Shown: positions 52,767 through 62,489, counted from the stretch's first letter. The stretch: 64,000 nt of DNA from Proteobacteria bacterium HN_bin10 (GCA_002083515.1 LWDN01000012.1:3172-67171), one strand, 5' to 3'. Notes: generated by a model from the letters alone, not told the origin. Numbers and translations: made by a program.

Positions 52767-55700
52767 ATGCGGATCAAGCGCAGAATTCAACTCGCAAGCC
52801 TCGCCATGGCGATGGCGGGCGTTGGGACCGCGCACGCGGGCGACGTCACGATAACGACGGCGACGACCACGCCGCTGACCACCTCGAATCCAGATGGCAG
52901 CGCCGTCGCTGGCGATATCACGGTGGCCGACGGTGGCTCGATCACGGTGACCGCGGGCCAGACCGCGATCACCGTCAACACCAGCAATGATGTGACGATC
53001 AATGGCCAGATCGCGTCGACAGACGCCAACAACACGACGGGCATTCTTCTTCAGGGGGGCAACACCGGTAACATCGTCCAATCCGGCGTGATCAATCTTT
53101 CCGAGGGATTCACGCAGACAGACACTGACAACGACGGCGATCTCGACGGAAACTTCGCGCAAGGCTCAGATCGGTACGGCATCTTTCTGCAAGCGGGGCC
53201 GACCTTTACCGGCAACATAACCGGCGATGGTCAAACCACTATTGAAGGCAACTCATCGGCGGCGGTGCGGTTAGATGCGCTGCTTACCGGTGACCTTAAT
53301 TTGAGCGGGGCGACAAATGTCACGGGAGAAAACTCTTATGGCGTTGTAGTCAACTCGGGCGCGGGCGTCACCGGCGACGTGATCCTAACGGGCGCCATGG
53401 CGATCCGCGGCCAGAACAGCGTGGGTCTGCTCGTGAACGCGCCCGTGGGCGGCGAGGTGGCGCTGAGCGGCAGCTGGGCAATCACCGGCTATTCCACTCT
53501 GAACGCCATCAACAATCAGGCGAACTTGGATGCTGACGATCTTGAGCAGGCTGGTTCAGGGGTGCACATTGGCGCCAGCGTTGCCAATGGCGTTACCCTG
53601 CGCGGCGTTGGGGTGGAGAACGACAATGACGACGATGGCGATGGCCAACTCAATGAAGCTGACGACAACGCCGGGATATCGCTGAACCAGTTCGGCTCCG
53701 CGCCGGCGCTCTTCATCGGCGCCGACGGCTCCAACATCGTGATTGGTCCCAATGCCGACGGATTCGCCCTGCAGGTGCGCGGCGGGGTCGGCGCGGCGGG
53801 AGTTTATGATGGCATTTCGGCGACCGGGATCAGAATACAGGGCGATGGTTTGGGTGCGACCGCCACTTTGACGGGCGGCATTGCAATCGATAACTCGTTG
53901 AGTGCGGTCGCCGCGGAGGCTGACGCGTATTCGTTGGTCATTGGCGACGGGGCAATTGTCCCGCAAATACTCATCCGTGGAAGCGTGCGGACGAGCGTGA
54001 CGTCTGACCCAGCGCAAACAAGCTACGGAATCTTGTTAGACACCGGAGCGTCGGCGCCGACGCTGGTGAATACGGGCCTAATCAGCGCCAACTATTTCGG
54101 TGAGACTGGTGCGGCAGTTGCGATCCGAGACCTCTCGGGCGCACTTACCACGATTACCAATTCCGGCCAGATCGCCGCTGCAATTGTTGCGACCGACGAT
54201 GATCTCACCGATGATGTTCCCCCTCCGCCCGTCACCGGATCCGCGATCGCGATCGACGTATCGTCATCGAGCGCCGACGTGCTCTTGGAGCAGATCGCGC
54301 CGAGCGTATTCACGGATGATGATGCCGCCGACGACACCGTGGCGACTGCGGCGAGCATAGTCGGCGATATCCTCTTCGGTTCCGGCAATGACACGATCGA
54401 CCTGTTGTCGGGCAGCATCTCGGGCGACGTGACCTTCGGGCTAGGCAACGACGTTTTCAACATCGACAACGGCGCCACCTTTTCGGGGCGCATCTCCGAT
54501 GCGAATGGCACGCTGGTCATCAATGTCGTCGACGGCGCGTTGAACATCCAGGGCGGCGCCGTTAACATTGGGTCGGCTAGTTTCGGCGCAAATGCCGAAC
54601 TGGGCGTTCTTCTTTCGAGCGTTCCGGCGGAGACAACGTTCATCGAGTCTACTGGTACAATAACGTTTCTTCCCGGCGCCAGCATCTCGCCTATCGTGCC
54701 GGCCGGTCTGCCGGTATCTGGCTCTCAGATATTCTTGACCGCCAACGGCGGTCTCATTGGCGCCGCCAACGTCGTTGGACCGGCAACCGCGGCCAGCACT
54801 CCGTTCCTCTACGATCTCAGCATCGTCGTCGACGGCGGCGATCCGAATTCGCTCGCTGCGGTGTTCGATCTGAAGACCGCGGTCGATCTTGGCCTCTCGG
54901 CCAACCAGTCGATCGCTTACGACCCCATCCTGGCTGCGCTGCGCCTAGACCCGAACGCCTCGGCGGCGATGGCGGCGATCACCAGCGAGTATGAGTTCTT
55001 CGACGCCTACGAAGATCTGATGCCGAATTACTCGTCGGCGTCGACCGAAATCGCGGCCACCGCGATTCAACAAATGCAGAGCGCCACCTCGAACCGCATG
55101 GCGGCGACGCGCATGCAGGGCTTGGATGAGGTATCCGTGTGGGGCCAAGAAATAGCCTATGGTCTCACCCGTGAACCCCCGAGCACCAATAGCCAGGAGT
55201 TCCGCGGCCAGGGCTTCGGGTTTGCGGGCGGCATCGACGGGCCCACCGACAACGGCGCCATGTTCGGCCTCTCGGGTTCGTTCCTGGCCACCGAGGTTGA
55301 GGAGCCGGGCCGTCCCGACGGCGAGATTTCCGCATGGTTCGCGCAGGCCAACGCCTATTACGCCACAGCGGTCGGCCCGATCGACCTCGACTTCATCGTT
55401 GGCGCCGGCGCTGGCAAGATGCAGTCGCGCCGCTTCGTTGAAATCGGCAACCCCGTCGCTTTCCGTGCGCTCTCGGAAGCCGATTGGCTCACCTACGAAG
55501 GTCACGGCGCGATCCGCGCCTCGGCGCCGATGAGCGCTGGCTGGTTCACGCTGACGCCGCAGGCGGCGCTAACCTATGTGGCCATCAACGAAGACGGCTA
55601 CACCGAAGAAGGTGGTGGCGCGGCGGTTGATTACGAAGTCGATAGCGCCTTCTCGCAGCGTCTGTGGGGCGATGTGGGGCTCGAGCTTAGCGCGAACTGG

Positions 55701-55973
55701 GAGTTGGGCGGCAACAGCGTAATCTCGCCGCGCATCTATGGCGGCTACCGCGCCAATCTGATCGACGACGAGACCGAGCGCACCGTCCAGTTTGTGTCGG
55801 GCGGCTCGCCATTCACGCTGACCGACGAAGGCATTGGCGATGGCGCGCCGCTGGTTGGCATCGGCGTTGACGCCACCAATGGCTATTCGACCTTCTCTAT
55901 CGGTTACGAGGGCGAGTTCGGCGACCAAGTCGAGCGCCACAGCCTCAACGCCGCGATCCGCTTCCGTTTCTGA
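52767..55973 (+). CDS. autotransporter (type V secretion) with beta-barrel
   Basis: A 1068-residue protein: signal peptide (1-24, ending A-H-A), a Thr/Asn/Gly-rich passenger of repeating V-x-G-D-V/I-x-L-x-G units typical of a right-handed beta helix (about 25-690), and an autotransporter beta-barrel (about 790-1068) starting near E-V-S-V-W-G and ending in R-F-R-F, the aromatic C-terminal signature. Asp-rich loops (D-N-D-G-D-L-D-G near residue 127, D-D-D-G-D-G near residue 290) look calcium-binding. The surface passenger may serve adhesion. Passenger base composition is less GC-rich than neighbours. ATG 52767 gives the signal peptide. Confidence 0.9.
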   Translation: MRIKRRIQLASLAMAMAGVGTAHAGDVTITTATTTPLTTSNPDGSAVAGDITVADGGSITVTAGQTAITVNTSNDVTINGQIASTDANNTTGILLQGGNTGNIVQSGVINLSEGFTQTDTDNDGDLDGNFAQGSDRYGIFLQAGPTFTGNITGDGQTTIEGNSSAAVRLDALLTGDLNLSGATNVTGENSYGVVVNSGAGVTGDVILTGAMAIRGQNSVGLLVNAPVGGEVALSGSWAITGYSTLNAINNQANLDADDLEQAGSGVHIGASVANGVTLRGVGVENDNDDDGDGQLNEADDNAGISLNQFGSAPALFIGADGSNIVIGPNADGFALQVRGGVGAAGVYDGISATGIRIQGDGLGATATLTGGIAIDNSLSAVAAEADAYSLVIGDGAIVPQILIRGSVRTSVTSDPAQTSYGILLDTGASAPTLVNTGLISANYFGETGAAVAIRDLSGALTTITNSGQIAAAIVATDDDLTDDVPPPPVTGSAIAIDVSSSSADVLLEQIAPSVFTDDDAADDTVATAASIVGDILFGSGNDTIDLLSGSISGDVTFGLGNDVFNIDNGATFSGRISDANGTLVINVVDGALNIQGGAVNIGSASFGANAELGVLLSSVPAETTFIESTGTITFLPGASISPIVPAGLPVSGSQIFLTANGGLIGAANVVGPATAASTPFLYDLSIVVDGGDPNSLAAVFDLKTAVDLGLSANQSIAYDPILAALRLDPNASAAMAAITSEYEFFDAYEDLMPNYSSASTEIAATAIQQMQSATSNRMAATRMQGLDEVSVWGQEIAYGLTREPPSTNSQEFRGQGFGFAGGIDGPTDNGAMFGLSGSFLATEVEEPGRPDGEISAWFAQANAYYATAVGPIDLDFIVGAGAGKMQSRRFVEIGNPVAFRALSEADWLTYEGHGAIRASAPMSAGWFTLTPQAALTYVAINEDGYTEEGGGAAVDYEVDSAFSQRLWGDVGLELSANWELGGNSVISPRIYGGYRANLIDDETERTVQFVSGGSPFTLTDEGIGDGAPLVGIGVDATNGYSTFSIGYEGEFGDQVERHSLNAAIRFRF

Positions 55974-56067
55974 AGACACGGCGAACGGCGCGGTGGACCG
56001 TGTGGCGTATGCCATCCGAAGCTCGCGAATGGAGCGCGCCGTCCGCCTACGCCAAGGTTTCGAAGGA

Positions 56068-56097
56068 CATCCTTCCCTCGCTATCGCGAGCGAAGGA

Positions 56098-56099
<2 letters not shown>
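56068..56099. repeat. hairpin abutting the 3' end of tRNA-Lys
   Basis: CATCCTTC (56068-56075) pairs with GAAGGATG (56092-56099), and CTCGC with GCGAG, around TATC, with one C-C mismatch. The right arm overlaps the encoded CCA end of the tRNA. It could serve as a transcription end for the tRNA, though no T-run follows, or be a REP-like insertion. Confidence 0.65.
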
Positions 56100-56173
<74 letters not shown>

Positions 56174-56253
56174 GGAATCGCGAAGGCCCGGACATAGGGG
56201 CATTGGCGTGCGCCGTCCAGTGCAGGGCGGCCACGCGCGAAGGAGTGTTGGCC

Positions 56254-56958
56254 ATGAACGGATTTGCCTGGGCGCTTGCCGGTTTCGTGCTGATCCACGT
56301 CGGGGTGTCCGCCACGGGACTGCGTGCGGCCTTGGTCAAGCGGATCGGCGAGGGGCCTTACCGGGGCCTGTTCTCGCTGGCCTCAGGGGCGCTGCTGGTT
56401 TGGCTGATTACCAGCTACGGGGCGATGCGGGGCGATCCGTTCGACCCGCTGAACCACAGCTTGTGGGCGCCGCCGGACTGGCTGCGTTGGCCGGCCTACG
56501 CGCTCATCCTGTTTGGGGTCAGCTTGGCGTTCGCCGGACTGCTCACGCCGGGGCCGACTTTGGCGGGTTTCGAGAAACGAGGCTTGGCGCAGGCCGAGCC
56601 GGCGAAGGGCGTTCTGCGGATCACGCGCCACCCCTTCCTGTGGGGGGTGGCGCTCTGGGCGCTCGGGCACGCGCTGGTCAACGGCGAGCGCTTTGCGCTG
56701 ATGCTGTTTGGCGCTCTGGGGCTGATGGTCGTGTTCGGCGCGCGGTCGATCGATCGCAAGGGTGCGGCGCGCGATCCCGAAGGCTGGGCGAAGTTCGAGG
56801 AGGCCACCTCCAACGTGCCGTTCATGGCCATCACCCAGGGCCGTAACCGGCTCGATCTCGGCGAAATCTCCTGGCGTGGGCTGGTGGGGATTGCTGTAGC
56901 CCTGCTGATCGCTTGGCTGCATGGCCGCATAATCGGCGTCGAGGCGTTTGCAACCTGA
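56254..56958 (+). CDS. NnrU-family membrane protein
   Basis: A 234-residue membrane protein with about six helices. Family marks: F-V-L-I-H-V-G-V-S near residue 12, R-I-T-R-H-P-F-L-W-G near residue 127, and G-H-A-L-V-N-G near residue 144. NnrU-like proteins were first linked to nitric oxide/nitrite reductase expression but also resemble isoprenylcysteine methyltransferase-type and MddA-like proteins; no denitrification genes lie nearby, so the role is open. ATG 56254 follows AAGGAG and begins right at helix 1. Confidence 0.85.
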   Translation: MNGFAWALAGFVLIHVGVSATGLRAALVKRIGEGPYRGLFSLASGALLVWLITSYGAMRGDPFDPLNHSLWAPPDWLRWPAYALILFGVSLAFAGLLTPGPTLAGFEKRGLAQAEPAKGVLRITRHPFLWGVALWALGHALVNGERFALMLFGALGLMVVFGARSIDRKGAARDPEGWAKFEEATSNVPFMAITQGRNRLDLGEISWRGLVGIAVALLIAWLHGRIIGVEAFAT

Positions 56959-56989
56959 CCTTAATCCGGTTGGGTTCACAAACGATCCC

Positions 56990-57298
56990 ATGCTCGTGCT
57001 CGATCGCGCTCATTTCGATCACATGACTGGCGCCGACCGAGCGCTCCAGGTCGAGGTGCTGGGGCTCTTTCGCGCGCAGGTGGATGGCTGGACGGCGGCC
57101 ATGGCCGACGCGACCGCGTGGCGCGAGGCCGTGCATACGCTGAAGGGCTCGGCGCGCGGCATAGGCCTGAACACGCTCGCGGCCGCCTGCGAGGCGGCGG
57201 AAACGTCCGAGGACAGCGAGGCCGCCTTGGGCGAGTTGCGCCTGGCGCTCGCGCAAGCGCTGGCGGCGCTGGAGCAATTCGCCGCTGAGGCAGCGTGA
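56990..57298 (+). CDS. Hpt-domain phosphotransfer protein
   Basis: A 102-residue four-helix protein with the Hpt core H49-T-L-K-G-S-A-R-G-I-G; H49 is the phosphoryl carrier. Such proteins relay phosphate between hybrid kinases and receivers, and the hybrid kinase at 44120 with its receiver could be partners, though they are 10 kb away. ATG 56990 is chosen; a TTG at 56948 overlapping the nnrU end would add 14 residues. No clear Shine-Dalgarno precedes the ATG. Confidence 0.85.
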   Translation: MLVLDRAHFDHMTGADRALQVEVLGLFRAQVDGWTAAMADATAWREAVHTLKGSARGIGLNTLAAACEAAETSEDSEAALGELRLALAQALAALEQFAAEAA

Positions 57299-57321
57299 GG
57301 ATTCACGCCTAAGCTGCAAAA

Positions 57322-57729
57322 ATGCCGGCCGAGATTTTCGTTCAACGCTTTCCCGTTGCCGCAGCCGATATTGACGAACTCGGCCACGTCAACAACATCG
57401 TCTATCTGCGCTACGCCCAGGACATCGCCACCGCCCATTGGCGCACGCGAGCGCCGAAAGAAATGGTGGACGCCTTTGTCTGGGTGGTCACGCGCCACGA
57501 AGTCGACTATCGCGCCCAGCTTGAGCTTGGCGATGACGTCGAAGTGCGCACCTGGGTGGATGACGTTCCCCGCGGACCGTCCTGGGTTCGGTTTGTTGAA
57601 GTCTACAAAGCGGACGCCAAAAAGCCTGCGGCGCAGATCAAGTCGAACTGGGTGATGCTCGATGCGCAGACCCGCCGCATGAAGCGCGTGCCGCCGGACC
57701 TGGCGGCGTGTTTCATGATCCCGCCCTGA
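57322..57729 (+). CDS. acyl-CoA thioesterase, 4HBT (hotdog) family
   Basis: A 135-residue single hotdog-domain protein. D-I-D-E-L-G-H-V-N-N-I-V-Y-L-R-Y near residue 16 is the 4-hydroxybenzoyl-CoA thioesterase-type motif with the catalytic Asp, and H-E-V-D-Y follows near residue 60. It hydrolyses an acyl-CoA of unknown chain in the cytoplasm. It follows the Hpt gene by 23 bases and is convergent with the TonB receptor gene. Confidence 0.88.
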   Translation: MPAEIFVQRFPVAAADIDELGHVNNIVYLRYAQDIATAHWRTRAPKEMVDAFVWVVTRHEVDYRAQLELGDDVEVRTWVDDVPRGPSWVRFVEVYKADAKKPAAQIKSNWVMLDAQTRRMKRVPPDLAACFMIPP

Positions 57730-57739
57730 CCCTGCGGCC

Positions 57740-59833
57740 TCAGAACGTCCCGCTCAGTTCGAGGATAAACCAGGGCGCCTGGGCGAACTGGCGTTCGCGC
57801 AGGTCCCGCGAGGTGTTGGCGCCGTTACGGCCGAGCGACTGGATTCCCGGCGTGCCGAGATCGCCGTCTTCATTGAAGAAGCGCCGATCGCGATTGATCG
57901 TGCCATCGAATAAGTTCGCCGCGACGAATGTCAGCTTCATGTTGTTAGGCAGCGCCGAGCTTTCGAGCCACAGATCGACCCACGGTCCTTCCTCGCCGGT
58001 GTCGATTTCGTTGAAGCGATAGGCCTGGAATTCGCCTTCCTTGAAGACGCTGAGACCCCAGGCGAAGCGCAGATCGGTGAGATCTTGGCGGAACTCGATA
58101 TTGATCCGCGATTCCGGCTGGTACGAGATGATGCGTGGTTGATCTGTCAGCGGGTCGGTGACCTCGCCGTCCCAGAGCGCGCCTTCGACGGTGAGGCGCC
58201 CGCCCTCGATGAATGAGATCGGCGTAGAGAAGTTCAAGTCGAGGCTGGTGGCCTCGCCGTCGCCGATATTGCCGGGTGCGTCGAAGCCGGCCGCGGGAAT
58301 GAACACGACATCCGCGACGTCGCGGAGGTGATGGCGGGTCAAAGTGATCCCAAGCGCCGCCCCGCCCGGAAAACGCAAATCCGCGCCCAGTTCGGCGCGC
58401 CAATCGGTTTGCGGCACAAGGTCCGGGTTGCCGCCCGAGACGATGGCGTCAGCCGTCTCGGCCGCCGAGACGAAGTCGCCAAAGTCGAGTTGGCTGACAT
58501 CGCGATAGACGCGAAAGCGCAATTGGTTGTTGCCGGCGAAGGTGCGTGTCAGCTGGATCGACGGCTTCCAGAAAGCGAGATCGACCGTCTGATTGGTATC
58601 GCCGGTGAAGGTTAGCGTCGAGGTTTCCCAGTTCAGCCGTGTCTCGATCGACCACAGGTCGCTCGGTCTCCAAGTGTGCGAGGCGAACAGCTCCGCGCGT
58701 TCTTCCTCCACCAGCACGTTGGCGTTGGCGAATGGCGGCGGCGCGGGCACGCCCCCCAATACGAGTTGCTGGTCCAGTGAGTTGAAAGCGGCTTCACCGC
58801 CGAACTCGATACGGTGACGCGCGCCGAGGGCGCGGGAGAGTGTGGCGCGCGCGATCGACTCGCCGTTTTCTTGGACGATGTTCTGCGTGAAGGTCGAGAC
58901 CAACGCGCCGGCGCCATCGAGAAATTGGTTGCTCTCGTCGTCCTCGCTGCGGCCCCGATTTGCGAGAGCAATGAGGCCAAGCGACCAAGGTCCGAAATCG
59001 CGGTCGTAATTGACGCCAATCTCGAAGCCCTGGCCGCTTTCTTCGAGGTCCTGGTTCAAGGTCGAGACCGGGTTGTCGAGCGGATCGAAGCGCAGATAGT
59101 CGTTGTCAGCCTGGAAGCGGCGGCCATCGACTTGGAAGTTGGCGCCAAGGCGACCGCCCCAAAGCGGAAAGGCGACGCCGCCATTGATCGACGCTTCGCG
59201 AAAGTCGCGCGGCGAGGGCGTGTCCATGCGACCGGTGTAAACATCGCCCGGTTCGTTGTAGAAACGCCGCCAGCCGGGGAGATCGCGATACTGGCTGAAG
59301 ACCGAGGCCGCGAGATTGTATTCAACGCTGCCATTGCGGCCGCTGTATGAGATTTCGCCGCGCGGCGCCGGCACGTCGCGCGAGGTGAGTTCGAAGCCGA
59401 CTTCGTAGACACCGCTGCCCGCGGTCGGCGTGCGCACGATATTGAGCAGCGTCGACTGTCCCGAAGCATCGCCCGCCACGGCCGCTCCGCGTAGAACCTC
59501 CAGCCGAACCACCTGGCTCGCCGGAATGCGAGAGAGTATGCCTTCGACGCCCTGGCTCTTGGTGCTAGGGCGAACCCCGTCGACAAGCAGATTGCCGACC
59601 GCGCCCGAAAACCCGCGTCGGTCCTCGCCGCCGTCCAACGCGAAGCCCGGCACCTGCCGCACCATATCGAGCGCCGTCTGCGGATTGAACTGCGCGAATT
59701 GCGCTGCCTCGTAAGTGAGCCGGTCGGCGGTGGTGGAAGCGGGCGCGATGGCGGCGTCAACGGCTGTCGGCGCCTCCTCGGCGTAGGCGACGCCGGTCAA
59801 AGCCAGCGCCGACACCATCATGCGGCTGAACAT
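57740..59833 (-). CDS. TonB-dependent outer-membrane receptor
   Basis: A 697-residue protein: signal peptide (about 1-19), a plug domain (V-R-Q-V-P-G-F near residue 60, R-G-F-S-G, then V-V-R-L-E-V-L-R-G near residue 108) and a 22-strand barrel ending I-L-E-L-S-G-T-F. There is no STN signalling domain and no clear TonB box. It probably imports a large substrate such as a carbohydrate or siderophore; no partner genes identify it. ATG 59833 has GGAAGG five bases upstream. The frame is open 16 codons further, but without signal character. Confidence 0.92.
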   Translation of the reverse strand: MFSRMMVSALALTGVAYAEEAPTAVDAAIAPASTTADRLTYEAAQFAQFNPQTALDMVRQVPGFALDGGEDRRGFSGAVGNLLVDGVRPSTKSQGVEGILSRIPASQVVRLEVLRGAAVAGDASGQSTLLNIVRTPTAGSGVYEVGFELTSRDVPAPRGEISYSGRNGSVEYNLAASVFSQYRDLPGWRRFYNEPGDVYTGRMDTPSPRDFREASINGGVAFPLWGGRLGANFQVDGRRFQADNDYLRFDPLDNPVSTLNQDLEESGQGFEIGVNYDRDFGPWSLGLIALANRGRSEDDESNQFLDGAGALVSTFTQNIVQENGESIARATLSRALGARHRIEFGGEAAFNSLDQQLVLGGVPAPPPFANANVLVEEERAELFASHTWRPSDLWSIETRLNWETSTLTFTGDTNQTVDLAFWKPSIQLTRTFAGNNQLRFRVYRDVSQLDFGDFVSAAETADAIVSGGNPDLVPQTDWRAELGADLRFPGGAALGITLTRHHLRDVADVVFIPAAGFDAPGNIGDGEATSLDLNFSTPISFIEGGRLTVEGALWDGEVTDPLTDQPRIISYQPESRINIEFRQDLTDLRFAWGLSVFKEGEFQAYRFNEIDTGEEGPWVDLWLESSALPNNMKLTFVAANLFDGTINRDRRFFNEDGDLGTPGIQSLGRNGANTSRDLRERQFAQAPWFILELSGTF

Positions 59834-60000
59834 TCCTTCCCCTCCCGTCGCCACTATTTCGAAACGTGCGGGGCTCGGCAATCGCGGACCCGTGTTTCAA
59901 GATGATTGCAACAGCGGTCTTGGAGGCGCGTTGGGCGCCCAAATCTGGGCAAACGCGGCGAATTGCGACGAAGCGGCGGGGGGAAGCGACCGTTGGAAAT

Positions 60001-60037
60001 GAAAACGCCGCCGAGGCGTTTGGCCCCGACGGCGTTT
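60001..60037 (-). terminator. terminator-like hairpin of the Lys-rich microprotein gene
   Basis: AAACGCCG (60003-60010) pairs with CGGCGTTT (60030-60037); on the minus strand the stem ends in TTTT. It lies 23 bases after the stop of the microprotein and upstream of the TonB receptor start, so it would end the microprotein transcript. Confidence 0.6.
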
Positions 60038-60059
60038 CCTGGGTTCAGAAGTTCAGAAA

Positions 60060-60137
60060 TTACTTCTTCTTCTTCGCCTTGGCTTTGGTCTTGCCAGCAG
60101 ATTTGGCGACCTTCGCCGTCTTCTTTTTCGCAGCCAT
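60060..60137 (-). CDS. 25-residue lysine-rich microprotein
   Basis: A strong Shine-Dalgarno (GGGGAGG) nine bases before ATG 60137 opens a 26-codon ORF. The peptide starts M-A-A-K-K-K-T-A-K-V and ends A-K-K-K-K: 12 of its 25 residues are Lys, with Ala, Thr and little else, like a fragment of histone H1-type tails. It could bind nucleic acid or acidic proteins. A terminator hairpin follows. It lies 77 bases after the tldD stop on the same strand. Confidence 0.65.
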   Translation of the reverse strand: MAAKKKTAKVAKSAGKTKAKAKKKK

Positions 60138-60214
60138 AGTTTTCAACCTCCCCAAACAGTGGGATGCGCATAGCTTCTGCGTCGATTCTCTAAATTGTAA
60201 ATGCTCAAGCGCGA

Positions 60215-61636
60215 CTACGTCCCGCCGACGGTCAGTCCAGTGATGTAGAGCGTAGGTTGTCCAACACCCACCGGCACGCTCTGTCCGGCCTTGCCGCACG
60301 TGCCGACGCCTTCGTCCAATTTGAGATCGTTGCCGATCATCGTGACGCGCGTCAGTGCACTCGGACCATCGCCGATCAGCGTGGCGCCCTTGATCGGATG
60401 TTTGATCTTTCCGTCTTCGACGAAGTACGCCTCGGTGCATTGAAAGACGAACTTGCCGGAGGTGATATCGACTTGACCGCCCCCGAAATTAACCGCGTAA
60501 ACGCCGCGTTTCAGGGCGCCGACGATTTCCTCCGGCGCGCGATCGCCGGCGGTCATGAAGGTGTTGGTCATGCGCGGCATTGGCCGATGCGCGTAGCTCT
60601 CGCGGCGGCCGGAACCGGTCGGTGCGACGCCCGTGAGCCGCGCGTTGAGGCGATCTTGCAAATAGCCCTTGAGAATGCCGTCTTCGATCAGAACCGTGCG
60701 TTGTGTCGGCGTGCCTTCGTCGTCGATCGTTAGCGAGCCGCGACGATTCTCCAGCGTGCCGTCATCCACAACTGTAACGCCGGGTGCGGCGACGCGCTGA
60801 CCGATCATGCCGGAGAAAGCGCTGGTACCCTTGCGGTTGAAGTCGCCCTCGAGCCCGTGGCCGACGGCTTCGTGAAGCAACACGCCCGGCCAGCCCGGCC
60901 CGAGCACCACATCCATTTCGCCCGCCGGCGCCGGCTCGGCGTCGAGGTTGACGAGCGCGATCCGAAGCGCCTCGTCGGCGAGCGCCTTCCAGCGGTCAGG
61001 CGCGATAAAGACCTCATAAGGTTCGCGCCCGCCGGCGCCGGCCGAACCGTTCTCGCGGCGGCCATCGCGCTCGACCGTCACGGAGACATTGATCCGAACC
61101 AGGGGCCGGTGGTCGGTCAGTTTCATGCCGTCCGGCCGCAGGATCGTGAGCGCCCGGCGCGCGCCGGCGAGGGTGGCCGCCACCTGAACCACACGCGGGT
61201 CCTTCGCCCGGCAGTAGGCGTCGATCTCAGCCAGCAGGTCAGTCTTGGTGGTGAAAGATGGCGCCTCGATTGGATCGAAATCAGCATAGAGCCGCCGGTT
61301 TACCGGGACGGGACCGACATCGAGCGTTCCCTGATGGCCCAACTTGACCGCCGCCGCGGCCTGCGCCGCGCGCTCGACGGCGCCGGTATCGAGGACCGAG
61401 GCGTGGCCGTAACCGGCGCGTTCTCCCGCCACCACCCGTAGACCGAAGCCCTGGGTGGCGTCGAAGGAGGCGGACTTCAGCCTGCCGTCGTCCCAATGGA
61501 AGCTTTCGAGCTTCGTGTCCTCGGCAAAGATCTCGCCATCGTCGGCGCCCCGCGCGGCGTCCGCGAGGATGCGCGCAGCGGCCTCCCAGTCCATTTCAGC
61601 GGCATGTTCTGGAATTGCGGCGAGCCCGTCGGCCAT
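60215..61636 (-). CDS. tldD: metalloprotease TldD
   Basis: A 473-residue TldD. The zinc motif is H255-E-A-V-G-H260, followed by G-L-E-G-D; the N-terminal F-G-L-R-V segment and the C-terminal P-R-M-T-N-T-F and G-G-G-Q-V-D segments are typical. TldD works with TldE to degrade unfolded peptides (and process some peptide antibiotics such as microcin B17). TldE is not in the window. ATG 61636 lies after GGAGACGCC. The TPR gene lies further upstream on the same strand. Confidence 0.94.
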   Translation of the reverse strand: MADGLAAIPEHAAEMDWEAAARILADAARGADDGEIFAEDTKLESFHWDDGRLKSASFDATQGFGLRVVAGERAGYGHASVLDTGAVERAAQAAAAVKLGHQGTLDVGPVPVNRRLYADFDPIEAPSFTTKTDLLAEIDAYCRAKDPRVVQVAATLAGARRALTILRPDGMKLTDHRPLVRINVSVTVERDGRRENGSAGAGGREPYEVFIAPDRWKALADEALRIALVNLDAEPAPAGEMDVVLGPGWPGVLLHEAVGHGLEGDFNRKGTSAFSGMIGQRVAAPGVTVVDDGTLENRRGSLTIDDEGTPTQRTVLIEDGILKGYLQDRLNARLTGVAPTGSGRRESYAHRPMPRMTNTFMTAGDRAPEEIVGALKRGVYAVNFGGGQVDITSGKFVFQCTEAYFVEDGKIKHPIKGATLIGDGPSALTRVTMIGNDLKLDEGVGTCGKAGQSVPVGVGQPTLYITGLTVGGT

Positions 61637-61714
61637 GGCGTCTCCTTGGATTGCAGCGTCAATATAGGACGGGAGTCGCGCACTGCCGTAGCCGGAATGG
61701 TGGCTTTTCTTAAA

Positions 61715-62362
61715 CTATTGATTTTGCTGACGTGGGCCTTCTCCCAGGATGGTCGCGAGGTGATCCCTGCGGGTTCGGGCGAAGCGCGCCAGCTCCGCGC
61801 TGGCCGGGCCCCAATCGGGCTGGATCTCCAATGCGGTACTATAATCTTCGTAGGCGCCGCGTATGTCGCCTAGAGCTTCTCGCGCCGCGCCGCGGTTGAA
61901 ATAGGCCTTGTGCGGCTCGCGCACGCCGAGGCTGAGAGCCTCGGTGATGGCGGCGACGGCCTGTCCGTGTTGGCCTTGCTGCACCAGCGCCGCGCCGCGG
62001 TTGAGGTGCGCCTCAGCGTGGCGGCGATCCAAGGCGATGACGGCGTCGAAATCGTCGATGGCGCGCTGCCATTCCCGCCGCCGCAGATAGGTGACGCCGC
62101 GATTGATCAGCAATTGAAGTTGGGGCTGCCGCTCAAGCCGGCGATAGTTCAAGGCGTCGGTGCAAACCTCGATCGTTTCGTCGGTGCTGTCGCCGCGTAG
62201 AACCAATTGGCTGCACTGGCGTGCGTTCGGGTCGCGGCCGACCACGGTCACTGCGGCTGGGTCGCCTTGCTGAGCGGCCGCCTCGGTGGCGGCGATCAGC
62301 GCGCCTGCCACGAGCGCCAGAATCACCATCGAGAAGCGCCTTGGAAGCCAAGCGCGGCTCAT
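61715..62362 (-). CDS. exported TPR-repeat protein
   Basis: A 215-residue protein: signal peptide (about 1-31, ending A-A-A), a Cys pair (near residues 49 and 67), then three TPR units (I-N-R-G-V-T-Y-L-R-R near residue 87; H-L-N-R-G-A-A-L near residue 118; Y-F-N-R-G-A-A-R near residue 153). A periplasmic scaffold is likely; the partner is unknown. It is divergent from coxB with about 127 bases between. Confidence 0.8.
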   Translation of the reverse strand: MSRAWLPRRFSMVILALVAGALIAATEAAAQQGDPAAVTVVGRDPNARQCSQLVLRGDSTDETIEVCTDALNYRRLERQPQLQLLINRGVTYLRRREWQRAIDDFDAVIALDRRHAEAHLNRGAALVQQGQHGQAVAAITEALSLGVREPHKAYFNRGAAREALGDIRGAYEDYSTALEIQPDWGPASAELARFARTRRDHLATILGEGPRQQNQ

Positions 62363-62489
62363 GCTAGCACCCCACCGGTTGGAGACTTACAAATCTGCAA
62401 GGCGCGGTCGAAATGCCGCGCCCGGCGACTATAGGCGCGAGCTTCGGCGCGCGCCATACCGGCGCTGAATCTCTAGGGAGGAGCACTGC

